A stretch of 64,000 nucleotides of DNA from UPXZ01 sp964541615 (GTDB lineage Bacteria > Bacteroidota > Bacteroidia > Bacteroidales > Paludibacteraceae): positions 1 through 64,000 of the forward strand of contig CAZIRA010000001.1 in assembly GCA_964541615.1 (NCBI GenBank), in the 5' to 3' direction. Every line of letters begins with the position of its first letter. Within the stretch, counting starts at the first letter, position 1. Below the pieces are notes generated by a model. It did no database searches. It saw only the letters and a program-made list of their open reading frames with translations, and was not told where the DNA came from. Both the position numbers and the translations under genes were made by a program. Positions 7,367 to 15,620 of the stretch are shown here, in pieces.

Positions 7367-9520
7367 ATGAATGTAGTTACAAAAACCATCACAATGGGTG
7401 ATGGAAGAGAAATTACGATTGAGACCGGCAAACTGGCAAAACAGGCTGACGGATCAGTAGTAGTTCGCATGGGCAATACCATGCTTTTGGCTACCGTATG
7501 TGCTGCAAAAGATGCAGTACCGGGAACCGATTTTATGCCTTTATCGGTAGAATACAAAGAAAAATACGGTGCTGCCGGACGTTTCCCGGGTGGATTTACA
7601 CGCCGTGAAGGTCGTGCATCAGATTACGAAATCCTGATTGCCCGACTGATTGACCGCGCTTTGCGTCCATTGTTTCCTGATGATTATCATGCAGAAGTTT
7701 TCGTAAATGTGAACCTGATTTCTGCTGACGGTGTTGATATGCCTGACGGACTTGCCGGATTGGCGGCTTCCGCCGCATTGGCTGTTTCTGACATACCTTT
7801 CCACGGACCAATTTCTGAAGTTCGCATCGGAAGAATCAACGGTGAATACTTGGTAAATCCCACTTTTGCACAAATGGAAAACGCTGACCTAGACATTATC
7901 GTTGCTGCTACTATAGACAACATCATGATGGTGGAAGGCGAAATGAAAGAGGTAAGCGAAGCCGAACTCCTTGAAGCTATCCGCATTGCACACGAAGCTA
8001 TCAAAGTTCAGTGCCAGGCGCAAATTGAACTGATGGCTGAGGTAGGAAAAACTAAAAAACGTGAATACAACCACGAAAACAACGACGAAGATCTGAAAAA
8101 AGATATCTGGGCAAAAACATACGATAAAGTTTATGCAGTTGCTGCTTCATGCAATGCTGACAAACATTCACGCATTGAAAATTTCGAAGCCGTAAAAGCT
8201 GAATTCATCGAAAGCCTTGATCCTGAAGTTGCAGAAGAAAAGAAAGAACTTATCGGAAGATACTACCACGCTGTAGAAAAAGAAGCGATGCGCCGTTCTA
8301 TTTTGGATGAAGGCAAACGCTTGGACGGACGTAAAACAACTGAAATCCGCCATATATGGTCAGAAATTGATTATCTGCCGGGAGCACATGGTTCAGCTGT
8401 ATTTACTCGTGGTGAAACTCAATCACTTACAACCGTAACATTGGGTACAAAAATGGATGAAAAAATCATCGACGAAGCACTTATCAAAAGTAAAGACCGC
8501 TTTTTGCTGCACTATAACTTTCCACCGTTCTCAACAGGTGAAGCTCGTCCGCAACGCGGCGTTGGTCGGCGTGAAATTGGTCACGGAAACTTAGCTTACC
8601 GTGCATTGAAACCGATGATTCCTGCTGACTATCCTTACGTAGTACGCGTAGTTTCAGATATTTTGGAATCAAACGGTTCTTCATCTATGGCTACTGTTTG
8701 TGCAGGAACATTGGCACTGATGGACGCTGGCGTTCAAATCAAAAAACCAGTTTCTGGTATTGCCATGGGATTGATTTCTGAAAATAAAGGTCAGAATTAT
8801 GCAATTCTTTCTGATATTTTGGGAGATGAAGACCACTTGGGTGATATGGACTTCAAAGTAACAGGAACCCGCGATGGTATCACTGCTACTCAGATGGACA
8901 TCAAAGTGGACGGACTTTCATTTGAAATCCTTGAAAATGCACTGAACCAAGCAAAAGCTGGACGTATGCACATTTTAGACAAAATCCAAGAAACGATTAC
9001 CGAGCCACGTGAAGACTTGAAACCACATGCTCCACGCATCATTGTGATGTTTATCCCGAAAGAATTGATCGGTGCTGTGATAGGCCCTGGAGGTAAAATC
9101 ATTCAAAATATCCAGGCAGAAACAGGAGCAGTAGTTTCTATCGAAGAAATCGGCGAACAGGGTCGTGTAGAAATAGCTTCTGCCAATAAAGAATCACTGG
9201 ATGCAGCAGTTGCTAAAATCCGAGGTATCGTTGCTATTCCGGAAGTGGGCGAAATTTACAATGCCAAAGTCAAATCGATTATGCCTTACGGTGCATTCGT
9301 TGAGTTTATGCCGGGTAAAGAAGGCTTGCTTCACATCTCTGAACTGAAGTGGGAACGCGTAGAAACGATGGATCAGGCCGGTCTGAAAGAAGGTGAAACG
9401 ATTGAAGTAAAACTGCTTGATATTGACCAAAAAACAGGTAAATTCAAACTTTCTCACAAAGCTTTACTTCCAAGACCTCCGAGAGAAGAGAGACCTCCTC
9501 GTGAGCCAAGAAGTGAATAA
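7367..9520 (+). CDS. pnp: Polyribonucleotide nucleotidyltransferase (PNPase)
   Basis: Phosphorolytic 3'-5' exoribonuclease of the cytosol that degrades mRNA and can add tails in reverse. The 717-residue length and domain order are standard. A first RNase PH domain (about 10-230) and a helical linker are followed by the second RNase PH domain (about 325-545), with the phosphate-binding ESNGSSSMAT and the metal-binding HLGDMDFKVTG region. A KH domain has the GPGGKIIQNI loop (near 572), and an S1 domain starts at VGEIYNAKVKSI. The C-terminal tail is rich in Pro, Arg and Glu. It is monocistronic, with a -7 box upstream and a strong terminator downstream. Confidence 0.98.
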   Translation: MNVVTKTITMGDGREITIETGKLAKQADGSVVVRMGNTMLLATVCAAKDAVPGTDFMPLSVEYKEKYGAAGRFPGGFTRREGRASDYEILIARLIDRALRPLFPDDYHAEVFVNVNLISADGVDMPDGLAGLAASAALAVSDIPFHGPISEVRIGRINGEYLVNPTFAQMENADLDIIVAATIDNIMMVEGEMKEVSEAELLEAIRIAHEAIKVQCQAQIELMAEVGKTKKREYNHENNDEDLKKDIWAKTYDKVYAVAASCNADKHSRIENFEAVKAEFIESLDPEVAEEKKELIGRYYHAVEKEAMRRSILDEGKRLDGRKTTEIRHIWSEIDYLPGAHGSAVFTRGETQSLTTVTLGTKMDEKIIDEALIKSKDRFLLHYNFPPFSTGEARPQRGVGRREIGHGNLAYRALKPMIPADYPYVVRVVSDILESNGSSSMATVCAGTLALMDAGVQIKKPVSGIAMGLISENKGQNYAILSDILGDEDHLGDMDFKVTGTRDGITATQMDIKVDGLSFEILENALNQAKAGRMHILDKIQETITEPREDLKPHAPRIIVMFIPKELIGAVIGPGGKIIQNIQAETGAVVSIEEIGEQGRVEIASANKESLDAAVAKIRGIVAIPEVGEIYNAKVKSIMPYGAFVEFMPGKEGLLHISELKWERVETMDQAGLKEGETIEVKLLDIDQKTGKFKLSHKALLPRPPREERPPREPRSE

Positions 9521-9540
9521 TTTAATTTTTTTCATACTAG

Positions 9541-9575
9541 CACAGCCACAGTTTGAAACTGTGGCTGTGCTTTTT
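9541..9575 (+). terminator. Rho-independent terminator of pnp
   Basis: Stem CACAGCCACAGTTT/AAACTGTGGCTGTG with a very small loop, followed by CTTTTTAT. Confidence 0.9.
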
Positions 9576-9621
9576 ATATACAGCTATAAAGTAAAATTAA
9601 ATTGAATTATTTATGGCAAAC

Positions 9622-9653
9622 AAAAAAAACAGCCACTCATTTGAGCAGCTGTC
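9622..9653 (-). terminator. Rho-independent terminator of fabI
   Basis: Read on the minus strand: stem ACAGC...GCTGT with an inner CTC/GAG pairing, followed by a T-run (the complement of CAAAAAAAAC). Pairing is interrupted by a CA/CA internal loop. Confidence 0.6.
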
Positions 9654-9692
9654 TTAGTTGAAAATTCAATCGTTTGGAAAATCGATTGTCAT

Positions 9693-10577
9693 TTATCCGT
9701 AGATAATATTTCCTTTATCGTCTTTGAATTCTTTGAATTTTTCGTCAGCTTCCGGGCAATCAAAACTCTTCAGGTACTGCTCCATAGCGCGGTAACTCAT
9801 ACCCATGCTGGAAAATCCTCCGTCGTGGAAAAGATTCTGCATAGTCACTTTTTTGGTCAAATCGCTGAACATTACCATACAATAATCGGCGCAGTCATCA
9901 GCAGTTGCATTTCCAAGCGGAGCCACACGTTCCGAGAAGTCCACCAAACTGTCGAAACCTTTCACACCGCTTCCGGCAGTAGTCATGGTAGGGGACTGAG
10001 AAATGGTATTCACACGCACATTGCGTTCACGGCCGTAGATATATCCAAAACTGCGTGCGATGCTTTCAAGCATTGCTTTGGCGTCTGCCATATCATTGTA
10101 ACCGTAGATGGTGCGCTGAGCGGCCATGTAAGAAAGTGCAACCACTGAACCACCATCAGCGATTGCGTCCATTTTTTTTGCAACCTGCATCATTTTATGG
10201 AAAGAGATAGCAGAAATATCTAATGTTGTAGAGAGCATATCATAGTCAAGATCGTCGTAAGTGCGTTTTTTGCGAACGTTTGGCGACATACCAATGGAGT
10301 GCAGCACGAAATCAATTTTCCCACCCAAAGTTTCCATCGATTCCTTGAATACATTTTCAAGGTCTTCTACCGAGGTAGCATCAGCCGGGATAAGCCTGGC
10401 GTTCAGTTTTTCGGCTAATTCGTTTGTTGTGCCCATCCGTACTGCAAGAGGCGTATTTGAAAGCGTGATAATTGCGCCCTCTTCTACGGCACGTTCCGCT
10501 ACTTTCCAAGCAATTGACATATCATTCAATGCTCCAAATACAATCCCTCTTTTCCCCTTTAATAAGTTATGACTCAT
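9693..10577 (-). CDS. fabI: Enoyl-[acyl-carrier-protein] reductase (NADH), FabI
   Basis: Last reductive step of type II fatty-acid elongation, in the cytosol. The SDR-fold protein opens with LLKGKRGIVFGALNDMSIAW (nucleotide-binding region). FabI-specific motifs are present: SNTPLA, HSIGMSPN, and the active-site SYMAAQRTIYGYNDMADAK, where Tyr and Lys are six residues apart. Near the C-terminus it has LFHDGGFSSMGMS. The start at MSHNLLKG gives 294 residues and the usual FabI N-terminus. An in-frame ATG 57 nt further upstream would add a non-homologous Lys/Asn/Phe-rich leader and is less likely. Presence of FabI suggests triclosan-type sensitivity, which is inference only. Confidence 0.95.
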   Translation of the reverse strand: MSHNLLKGKRGIVFGALNDMSIAWKVAERAVEEGAIITLSNTPLAVRMGTTNELAEKLNARLIPADATSVEDLENVFKESMETLGGKIDFVLHSIGMSPNVRKKRTYDDLDYDMLSTTLDISAISFHKMMQVAKKMDAIADGGSVVALSYMAAQRTIYGYNDMADAKAMLESIARSFGYIYGRERNVRVNTISQSPTMTTAGSGVKGFDSLVDFSERVAPLGNATADDCADYCMVMFSDLTKKVTMQNLFHDGGFSSMGMSYRAMEQYLKSFDCPEADEKFKEFKDDKGNIIYG

Positions 10578-10653
10578 AATTTTTATTTTAAAGTTGTTTG
10601 TGTTAATAAACATTTCCTTGCAGAAATAGTTCATTCATTAAATTATTTAGGCA

Positions 10654-10661
10654 CAAAATTA
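10654..10661 (-). promoter_or_regulatory. -7 box (TAATTTTG) for fabI
   Basis: Matches TAnnTTTG on the minus strand, about 77 nt upstream of the chosen fabI start. It places the 57-nt upstream ATG inside the transcript. No clear -33 element. Confidence 0.4.
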
Positions 10662-10794
10662 CTAAATGTGTGCAATACCTGAAAATAAATCGGCAATTAT
10701 TTGCTTATTTTGATAAGTAGAGTTGACAAAACGAGTGATTTAATCAGATAGTTAGAAATTTACCGATCTTATTAAATATTAGACTTTTGTTTTG

Positions 10795-10802
10795 TATATT
10801 TG
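10795..10802 (+). promoter_or_regulatory. -7 box (TATATTTG) for rmuC
   Basis: Matches TAnnTTTG. The predicted start site lies near 10808, which puts the TTG codon at 10800 upstream of the transcript start and supports ATG 10845 as the real start. Confidence 0.45.
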
Positions 10803-10844
10803 TTGGATTGTTTTGATTTTAATGACACAACTTATATTCTGAAT

Positions 10845-12254
10845 ATGACTTTTACAGAAATTTTCCTTATCATTCTTGCACTGCTTTTAGTGGTCAATCT
10901 CTTAATTCTTATTTTCAAGAAACCGAATATCAACACCGATGAATTAAAAACCGATATCAATCAAGCCGGATTTGAGATTTCGAAGATTGATCCTTTGATA
11001 CGTTCAGAGTTTTCAGGCAACAGGCAGGAACTTGCTTCTTCGCTTAAATCATTTTCAGAGCAACTCACTTCGTCTTCCAAAGATAACAGAACGGAACTGG
11101 CGGAGGGATTGAAATCATTTGAGGAAAAATTCTCGAATAATATCAAAGACATGAATGAAGTTCAACGGCAGAAATTCAACGATATTGCTGAAAAACAAAA
11201 CCAGATAAAAGCCGAAACCGAAGCTAAACTTGAAAAAATCCGTGAAACATTGGAGCAAAAACTTCAATCCATACAGGATGAAAACAGCAAAAAGCTGGAA
11301 GAAATGCGTCATACAGTGGATGAAAAACTCCAAAGCACGCTCGAAAAACGGTTTAACGATTCATTTACGCTTATCAGCGAGCGGCTGGAGCAGGTACACA
11401 AGGGATTGGGCGAAATGCAGAATCTGGCGAACAGTGTTGGCGATATCAAAAAGGTGATGACCAATGTGAAATCGCGAGGAATCCTCGGCGAATACCAACT
11501 TGCCAACCTCCTCGAAGACCTGCTTACCAACGAGCAGTACGAGAAAAACGTCACTACAAAACCAAACAGCGGTGCAATCGTAGAATTTGCCATAAAAATG
11601 CCAAACAACAATAGCTTTGACAAGACCCTTTGGCTTCCGATTGATTCAAAATTTCCAAAAGAAGACTATGAAGCGTTGGTAGATGCGTATGACGATGGCG
11701 ACGGACTAAAAATCGAGGAATTGAAAAAGTCGTTCAAAAACTCTATTATCAAAAACGCGAAAGACATCAAGGAAAAATACATCGACCCGCCAAATACCAC
11801 CGAATACGGCATCATGTTTCTCCCATTCGAAAGTCTGTATGCAGAAGTACTGCGTACGCCCGGATTATTTGAAACCATTCAGAAAAATTTCAAAGTCACC
11901 ATTACCGGTCCCACTACGCTCAGCGCATTGCTGAGCAGTCTTCAAATGGGTTTCAGAACACTTGCTATTCAGAGAAGAAGCAGTGAAGTGTGGGACTTAC
12001 TCGGAGCTGTGAAAACTGAGTTTGGAAAATTTGGCATCGTACTTGAAAAAACAAAGAAGAAACTGCAAGAAGCATCCAGCACCATCGAGCAGGCAGGAAT
12101 ACGCAGTCGTGCCATCGAGCGTCAACTGAGGAAAGTGCAGGAACTTCCGGCTTCTGATTCCCGGCAAAAAATTTTATCTGAAATAAATGAAAACAGCGAA
12201 GATATCGTTGAAGAGATAGAAGATATGCTTTTCAATGAGGGGAATGATAATTAG
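10845..12254 (+). CDS. rmuC: DNA recombination protein RmuC family
   Basis: RmuC-family proteins are predicted nuclease-like factors that limit inverted-repeat recombination; biochemistry is sparse. The protein has an N-terminal transmembrane helix (FLIILALLLVVNLLILIF, residues about 6-23). A long coiled coil of about 150 residues rich in Lys, Glu and Gln follows. The RmuC domain then starts near GLGEMQNLANSVGDIKKV and includes the conserved RGILGEYQL, the WLPIDSKFPKEDYE segment, and YGIMFLPFESLYAEVLR. The ATG start is chosen because it opens directly into the membrane helix. It converges on the cupin lipoprotein gene at a shared terminator. Confidence 0.9.
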   Translation: MTFTEIFLIILALLLVVNLLILIFKKPNINTDELKTDINQAGFEISKIDPLIRSEFSGNRQELASSLKSFSEQLTSSSKDNRTELAEGLKSFEEKFSNNIKDMNEVQRQKFNDIAEKQNQIKAETEAKLEKIRETLEQKLQSIQDENSKKLEEMRHTVDEKLQSTLEKRFNDSFTLISERLEQVHKGLGEMQNLANSVGDIKKVMTNVKSRGILGEYQLANLLEDLLTNEQYEKNVTTKPNSGAIVEFAIKMPNNNSFDKTLWLPIDSKFPKEDYEALVDAYDDGDGLKIEELKKSFKNSIIKNAKDIKEKYIDPPNTTEYGIMFLPFESLYAEVLRTPGLFETIQKNFKVTITGPTTLSALLSSLQMGFRTLAIQRRSSEVWDLLGAVKTEFGKFGIVLEKTKKKLQEASSTIEQAGIRSRAIERQLRKVQELPASDSRQKILSEINENSEDIVEEIEDMLFNEGNDN

Positions 12255-12270
12255 TCTTTTTTGATTCTAC

Positions 12271-12305
12271 AAAAAAAAGTTGGAAATTCGCTTCCAACTT
12301 TTTTT
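12271..12305. terminator. Bidirectional terminator between rmuC and the cupin gene
   Basis: A-tract plus stem AAGTTGGAA/TTCCAACTT with a 6-nt loop and a T-tract on both strands. Confidence 0.85.
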
Positions 12306-12321
12306 ATAATTTATCCTTTTC

Positions 12322-12846
12322 CTAATGATCATGATCATGTTCTATACCCTCGGCTTGTGTAGCATGAACGGTTCCATGTGCATGTTCCACCGGTGCATAG
12401 ATAGAATATAATTTCAGCGGTTGATCACCCGTATTTTTCAAATTGTGCCATTTTCCGGCAGGAATAAAAAATGCAAAATCATCTTTCACTTCACGAATAA
12501 AATCTAGATTTTCTTCTGTATCACCCATATAAACTGTTCCCGTTCCAGCTTCTACGCGTATAAATTGATCAGTCTGCGTATGGAGTTCCAATCCGATGTC
12601 TTCACCCGGCTGCAAAGTCATCAATGTCATCTGCAGAAATGTACCTGTCCAAAACGAAGTGCGGAAATTTTCATTCTGCAAAGTAATGTCCTCCATATCA
12701 AAAACAATTGGTTCTGGACCATAATCTTTGAGTTCCATCAGTTCGTTACTTACTGCCGGATTTTCAATTTCAGTCGTTTTTACTTGTTGATTACACGCTG
12801 AAAATACAAATGTTACTGCTGCTAATAATAAAAAAACTTTTTTCAT
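12322..12846 (-). CDS. Cupin-domain lipoprotein with His-rich tail
   Basis: 174 residues. Signal peptide with lipobox FSACNQ (Cys near residue 18), so the mature protein is anchored in the cell envelope. The core is a single small cupin barrel: motif 1 is ELHTQTDQFIRVEAGTG (His and Gln/Glu-type metal ligands) and motif 2 is FFIPAGKWHNLKNTG (His ligand). The end is His-rich (VEHAHGTVHATQAEGIEHDHDH), suggesting metal binding, though the tail could be only a low-affinity metal site. Cytosolic cupin relatives bind sugars or metals; the substrate here is unknown. The gene stands alone between terminators. Confidence 0.75.
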   Translation of the reverse strand: MKKVFLLLAAVTFVFSACNQQVKTTEIENPAVSNELMELKDYGPEPIVFDMEDITLQNENFRTSFWTGTFLQMTLMTLQPGEDIGLELHTQTDQFIRVEAGTGTVYMGDTEENLDFIREVKDDFAFFIPAGKWHNLKNTGDQPLKLYSIYAPVEHAHGTVHATQAEGIEHDHDH

Positions 12847-13111
12847 GTGTAAATAATTTGTTTTTTAGTTGTCACATGGAACTCGCATGTCAGATTCTCA
12901 TCATCTTTGTTGAACCACCGTGTTCATGCTCGTTTCATGCTAATAAAATATTTATGTAGTGAATATTATCTTTCGTTGATAATTTTGAGAAAATGAAACT
13001 TTGGTAATACTACAATTCTCTTTCATCCCAAAGATAATAAATTCTTTTGAGAATCCTACCTCAATGGAAATTCATTTGATTAATAAGCTCATAGAAAAAC
13101 TCATTAAACTC
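12847..13111. other. Intergenic region upstream of the cupin lipoprotein gene
   Basis: About 265 bp with no convincing open frame on either strand. A -7-like TATCTTTG occurs on the minus strand at 13029-13036, which would imply a leader of about 175 nt for the cupin gene. Near 12875-12945 the words CATG and TCATGCT recur. No known riboswitch fold was recognised. Confidence 0.35.
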
Positions 13112-13148
13112 AAAAAAAAACGGCAGTCTGAAATCAGACAGCCGTTTT
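13112..13148 (-). terminator. Rho-independent terminator of the EF-G paralogue
   Basis: On the minus strand: AAAACGGC, a mismatch, then GTCTGA/TCAGAC pairing, followed by GCCG and a run of nine T. Confidence 0.8.
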
Positions 13149-13188
13149 AAGTAGAATTGAAGAAACTATATAATAAATAGTTGAATGT

Positions 13189-15348
13189 CTATTCTTCTTC
13201 TTTTTTCTGTGCTTCGTATTCTTTGAGAAGTTTGTCCTGAACATCGGATGGAACAAGTTCATAACTGGCAAATTTCATATTGAACGAACCACGTCCGCCG
13301 GTAAGCGAACTTAGCGTAGTAGAATAAGTTGACATTTCTTTCAAAGGTACGCGTGCTTTCAGTTTTTCAAAACCTTTTTCGCTTTCCATACCCATAATCA
13401 TTCCACGACGACTCTGCAGATCGCTCATGATGTCTCCCATGTATTCAGCCGGGATAGAAACAACTACGTCGTAAATAGGTTCCAGAATTTTTGGTCCTGC
13501 TTCCTTAAACGCAGTACTGAACGCATTACGTCCTGCAAGCATAAAGGAGATTTCATTGGAGTCAACCGGGTGCATTTTACCGTCATATACTATCACACGT
13601 ACATCGCGGGCATAAGATCCGGTAAGGGGTCCTTGCTCCATGCGCTGCATCAATCCTTTCATGATGGCAGGCAAGAAACGAGTGTCGATAGATCCACCAA
13701 CGATACTGTTGATAAACACAAGTTTTCCGCCCCAATCCAGTGTAACTTCCTGAGTATCACGCACGCTAATTTTGTATTCCTGCCCTCCGAAACGGAACAT
13801 TTCAGGAGCAGGCATGCCTTCTGTCCAAGGTTCAATAATCATGTGTACCTCACCGAATTGTCCGGCACCACCTGATTGTTTTTTGTGTCGATAGTCAGCA
13901 CGCGCAGCTTTGGTAATAGTTTCCCGATAAGGAATTTTTGGTTCGATAAATTCAATTTCAATTTTATCGTTATTTTCAATTCTCCATTTCAAGGTTTTCA
14001 GGTGGAATTCGCCCTGACCGGAAATAATTGTTTGTTTCAATTCTTTGGAAACTTCCACAACCCATGTTGGATCTTCTTCTTTCATTCTGTTGAGTGCTTC
14101 ACTCATTTTCTCAGTATTGGACTCAGAAAGTGGGCGGATAGCACGACGGTAGCGAGGATCCGGATATTTGATGAAATTAAACTGATTGCTTACTTCTTTT
14201 GAATTCAATGTATTTCCAGTGCGCACATCTTTCAGTTTTACGGCTGCGGCAATGCTTCCTGCGTGAAGAACTTCAGCTTTGGTGCGGATTTGTCCGGCAA
14301 CGGTCTGAATCTGTGACAGACGCTCTTTGGAACTGCGATTAGCGTTTATAAGGTCATCTCCTTCAGAAACTTTCCCGGACATAACTTTGAAGTAGGAAAC
14401 TTCACCAATGTGAGGTTCAACGGTAGTTTTGAAGAAGAATAAGCTAGTAGGTCCGTTTGAATCTGGTTTCACCTCTTTGCCTTCCGAGTTAAGCGGGGCA
14501 GGCATATCATTTGGAGATGGTGCTACCATGCTCAGAAAGTTCATCACACGGTGAACACACATGTTTTTTTCGCCAGATGCACAGAAAACCGGGAACATAG
14601 AACGAGATAGCATCCCTTTGTGGATTCCTTCGCGCATTTCTTCTTCAGTCAGCGTGCCCTGGTCAAAGAATTTTTCCATCAAGCCTTCATCATTCTCAGC
14701 AGCAGCTTCCAGTAAAAGTTGAAAATAATCATCAGCTCTGTCTTTTTCGCTGGCAGGAATTTCAAGCACTTCAGGAGCAGTTGCACCCGGTGCCCATTTG
14801 TACATTTTTTGTTTCAACACATCCACCACGGCATCAAAAGAAACTCCGGATGAAACAGGGTATTGTACCACCATTACTTTGCTTCCGTACATTTCTTTCA
14901 GTCCGGCAAGTGTGTTTTCATAATCAGCTTTTTCGTGGTCAAGCTGGTTGATAAGGAAAAGCAGCGGTTTATTGAGCTCTTCTGTGTAGCGGAATTGATT
15001 CATCGTACCCACTTCTACTCCACTTGTTGCATCAATTAACATCATTGCCATGTCAGTCACGTTAAGTGCTGAAATTACGCCTCCGATAAAGTCATCTGAA
15101 CCAGGGCAATCGATGAAGTTCATCATTTTGTTCTTCCACTCGAAGGATAACACGCTTGAGAAAACAGAGTAGCCATACTCTTTTTCAACTGGGAAATAAT
15201 CTGAAACTGTGTTTTGGTTATCTACTGAACCTCTACGTTTTATAACTCCACTCTCGAAAAGCATAGCTTCTGCAAGAGTGGTTTTCCCGGCGCCGGAACT
15301 ACCCAGCAATGCAATGTTCTTAATTTCGTTAGTTTGATATACTTTCAT
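13189..15348 (-). CDS. EF-G paralogue (EF-G2 type) lacking the catalytic histidine
   Basis: Ribosomal translocase paralogue, 719 residues. The G domain has the P-loop GSSGAGKTT (residues 16-24). Switch I reads EKEYGYSVFSS where EF-G has ERGITI. The switch II motif is DCPGS (80-84) where translational GTPases have D-x-PGH, so the catalytic His is Ser84. The G4 motif is NQLD instead of NKxD. Domains II-V follow, with domain IV around YRETITKAARADYRHKKQSGG. Housekeeping EF-G is expected elsewhere. Bacteroides thetaiotaomicron EF-G2 has been reported to support translation without GTPase activity, and this protein fits that type. It is monocistronic with its own terminator. Confidence 0.88.
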   Translation of the reverse strand: MKVYQTNEIKNIALLGSSGAGKTTLAEAMLFESGVIKRRGSVDNQNTVSDYFPVEKEYGYSVFSSVLSFEWKNKMMNFIDCPGSDDFIGGVISALNVTDMAMMLIDATSGVEVGTMNQFRYTEELNKPLLFLINQLDHEKADYENTLAGLKEMYGSKVMVVQYPVSSGVSFDAVVDVLKQKMYKWAPGATAPEVLEIPASEKDRADDYFQLLLEAAAENDEGLMEKFFDQGTLTEEEMREGIHKGMLSRSMFPVFCASGEKNMCVHRVMNFLSMVAPSPNDMPAPLNSEGKEVKPDSNGPTSLFFFKTTVEPHIGEVSYFKVMSGKVSEGDDLINANRSSKERLSQIQTVAGQIRTKAEVLHAGSIAAAVKLKDVRTGNTLNSKEVSNQFNFIKYPDPRYRRAIRPLSESNTEKMSEALNRMKEEDPTWVVEVSKELKQTIISGQGEFHLKTLKWRIENNDKIEIEFIEPKIPYRETITKAARADYRHKKQSGGAGQFGEVHMIIEPWTEGMPAPEMFRFGGQEYKISVRDTQEVTLDWGGKLVFINSIVGGSIDTRFLPAIMKGLMQRMEQGPLTGSYARDVRVIVYDGKMHPVDSNEISFMLAGRNAFSTAFKEAGPKILEPIYDVVVSIPAEYMGDIMSDLQSRRGMIMGMESEKGFEKLKARVPLKEMSTYSTTLSSLTGGRGSFNMKFASYELVPSDVQDKLLKEYEAQKKEEE

Positions 15349-15580
15349 ATCTCATTAATTTATAGATAGTTAGACAAAAAAGGTATTAAATTTCGTGTAA
15401 AAAAATTGATACGCAATTTACAAAAACTTAATCAAACAAGCGATTCCTTTTTTATGTTATGCAACATATTTTCAGTAGTGGGGTTTAACAATAATAAACA
15501 AATTCACCAGAACAGCAATTTTGAAAAAAAAGGGTAGTAAAATGCAGTGTAATTTTGATTGAAAAACAAGAATTTACCGA

Positions 15581-15612
15581 AAAAAGCATCCAACCTAGTG
15601 AATGCTTTTTAA
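15581..15612 (-). terminator. Terminator of the polysaccharide export operon
   Basis: Stem AAAAAGCAT/ATGCTTTTT with a 12-nt loop just past the stop of the tyrosine-kinase gene. The A-run on the plus strand gives U-rich RNA on the minus strand. Confidence 0.65.
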
Positions 15613-15620
15613 TTATTTTG

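Noticed and set aside
10578..10634. N-terminal extension of fabI from an upstream in-frame ATG
   Set aside because: The added residues are Asn/Lys/Phe-rich and not part of the FabI fold; MSHNLLKG is the usual N-terminus.
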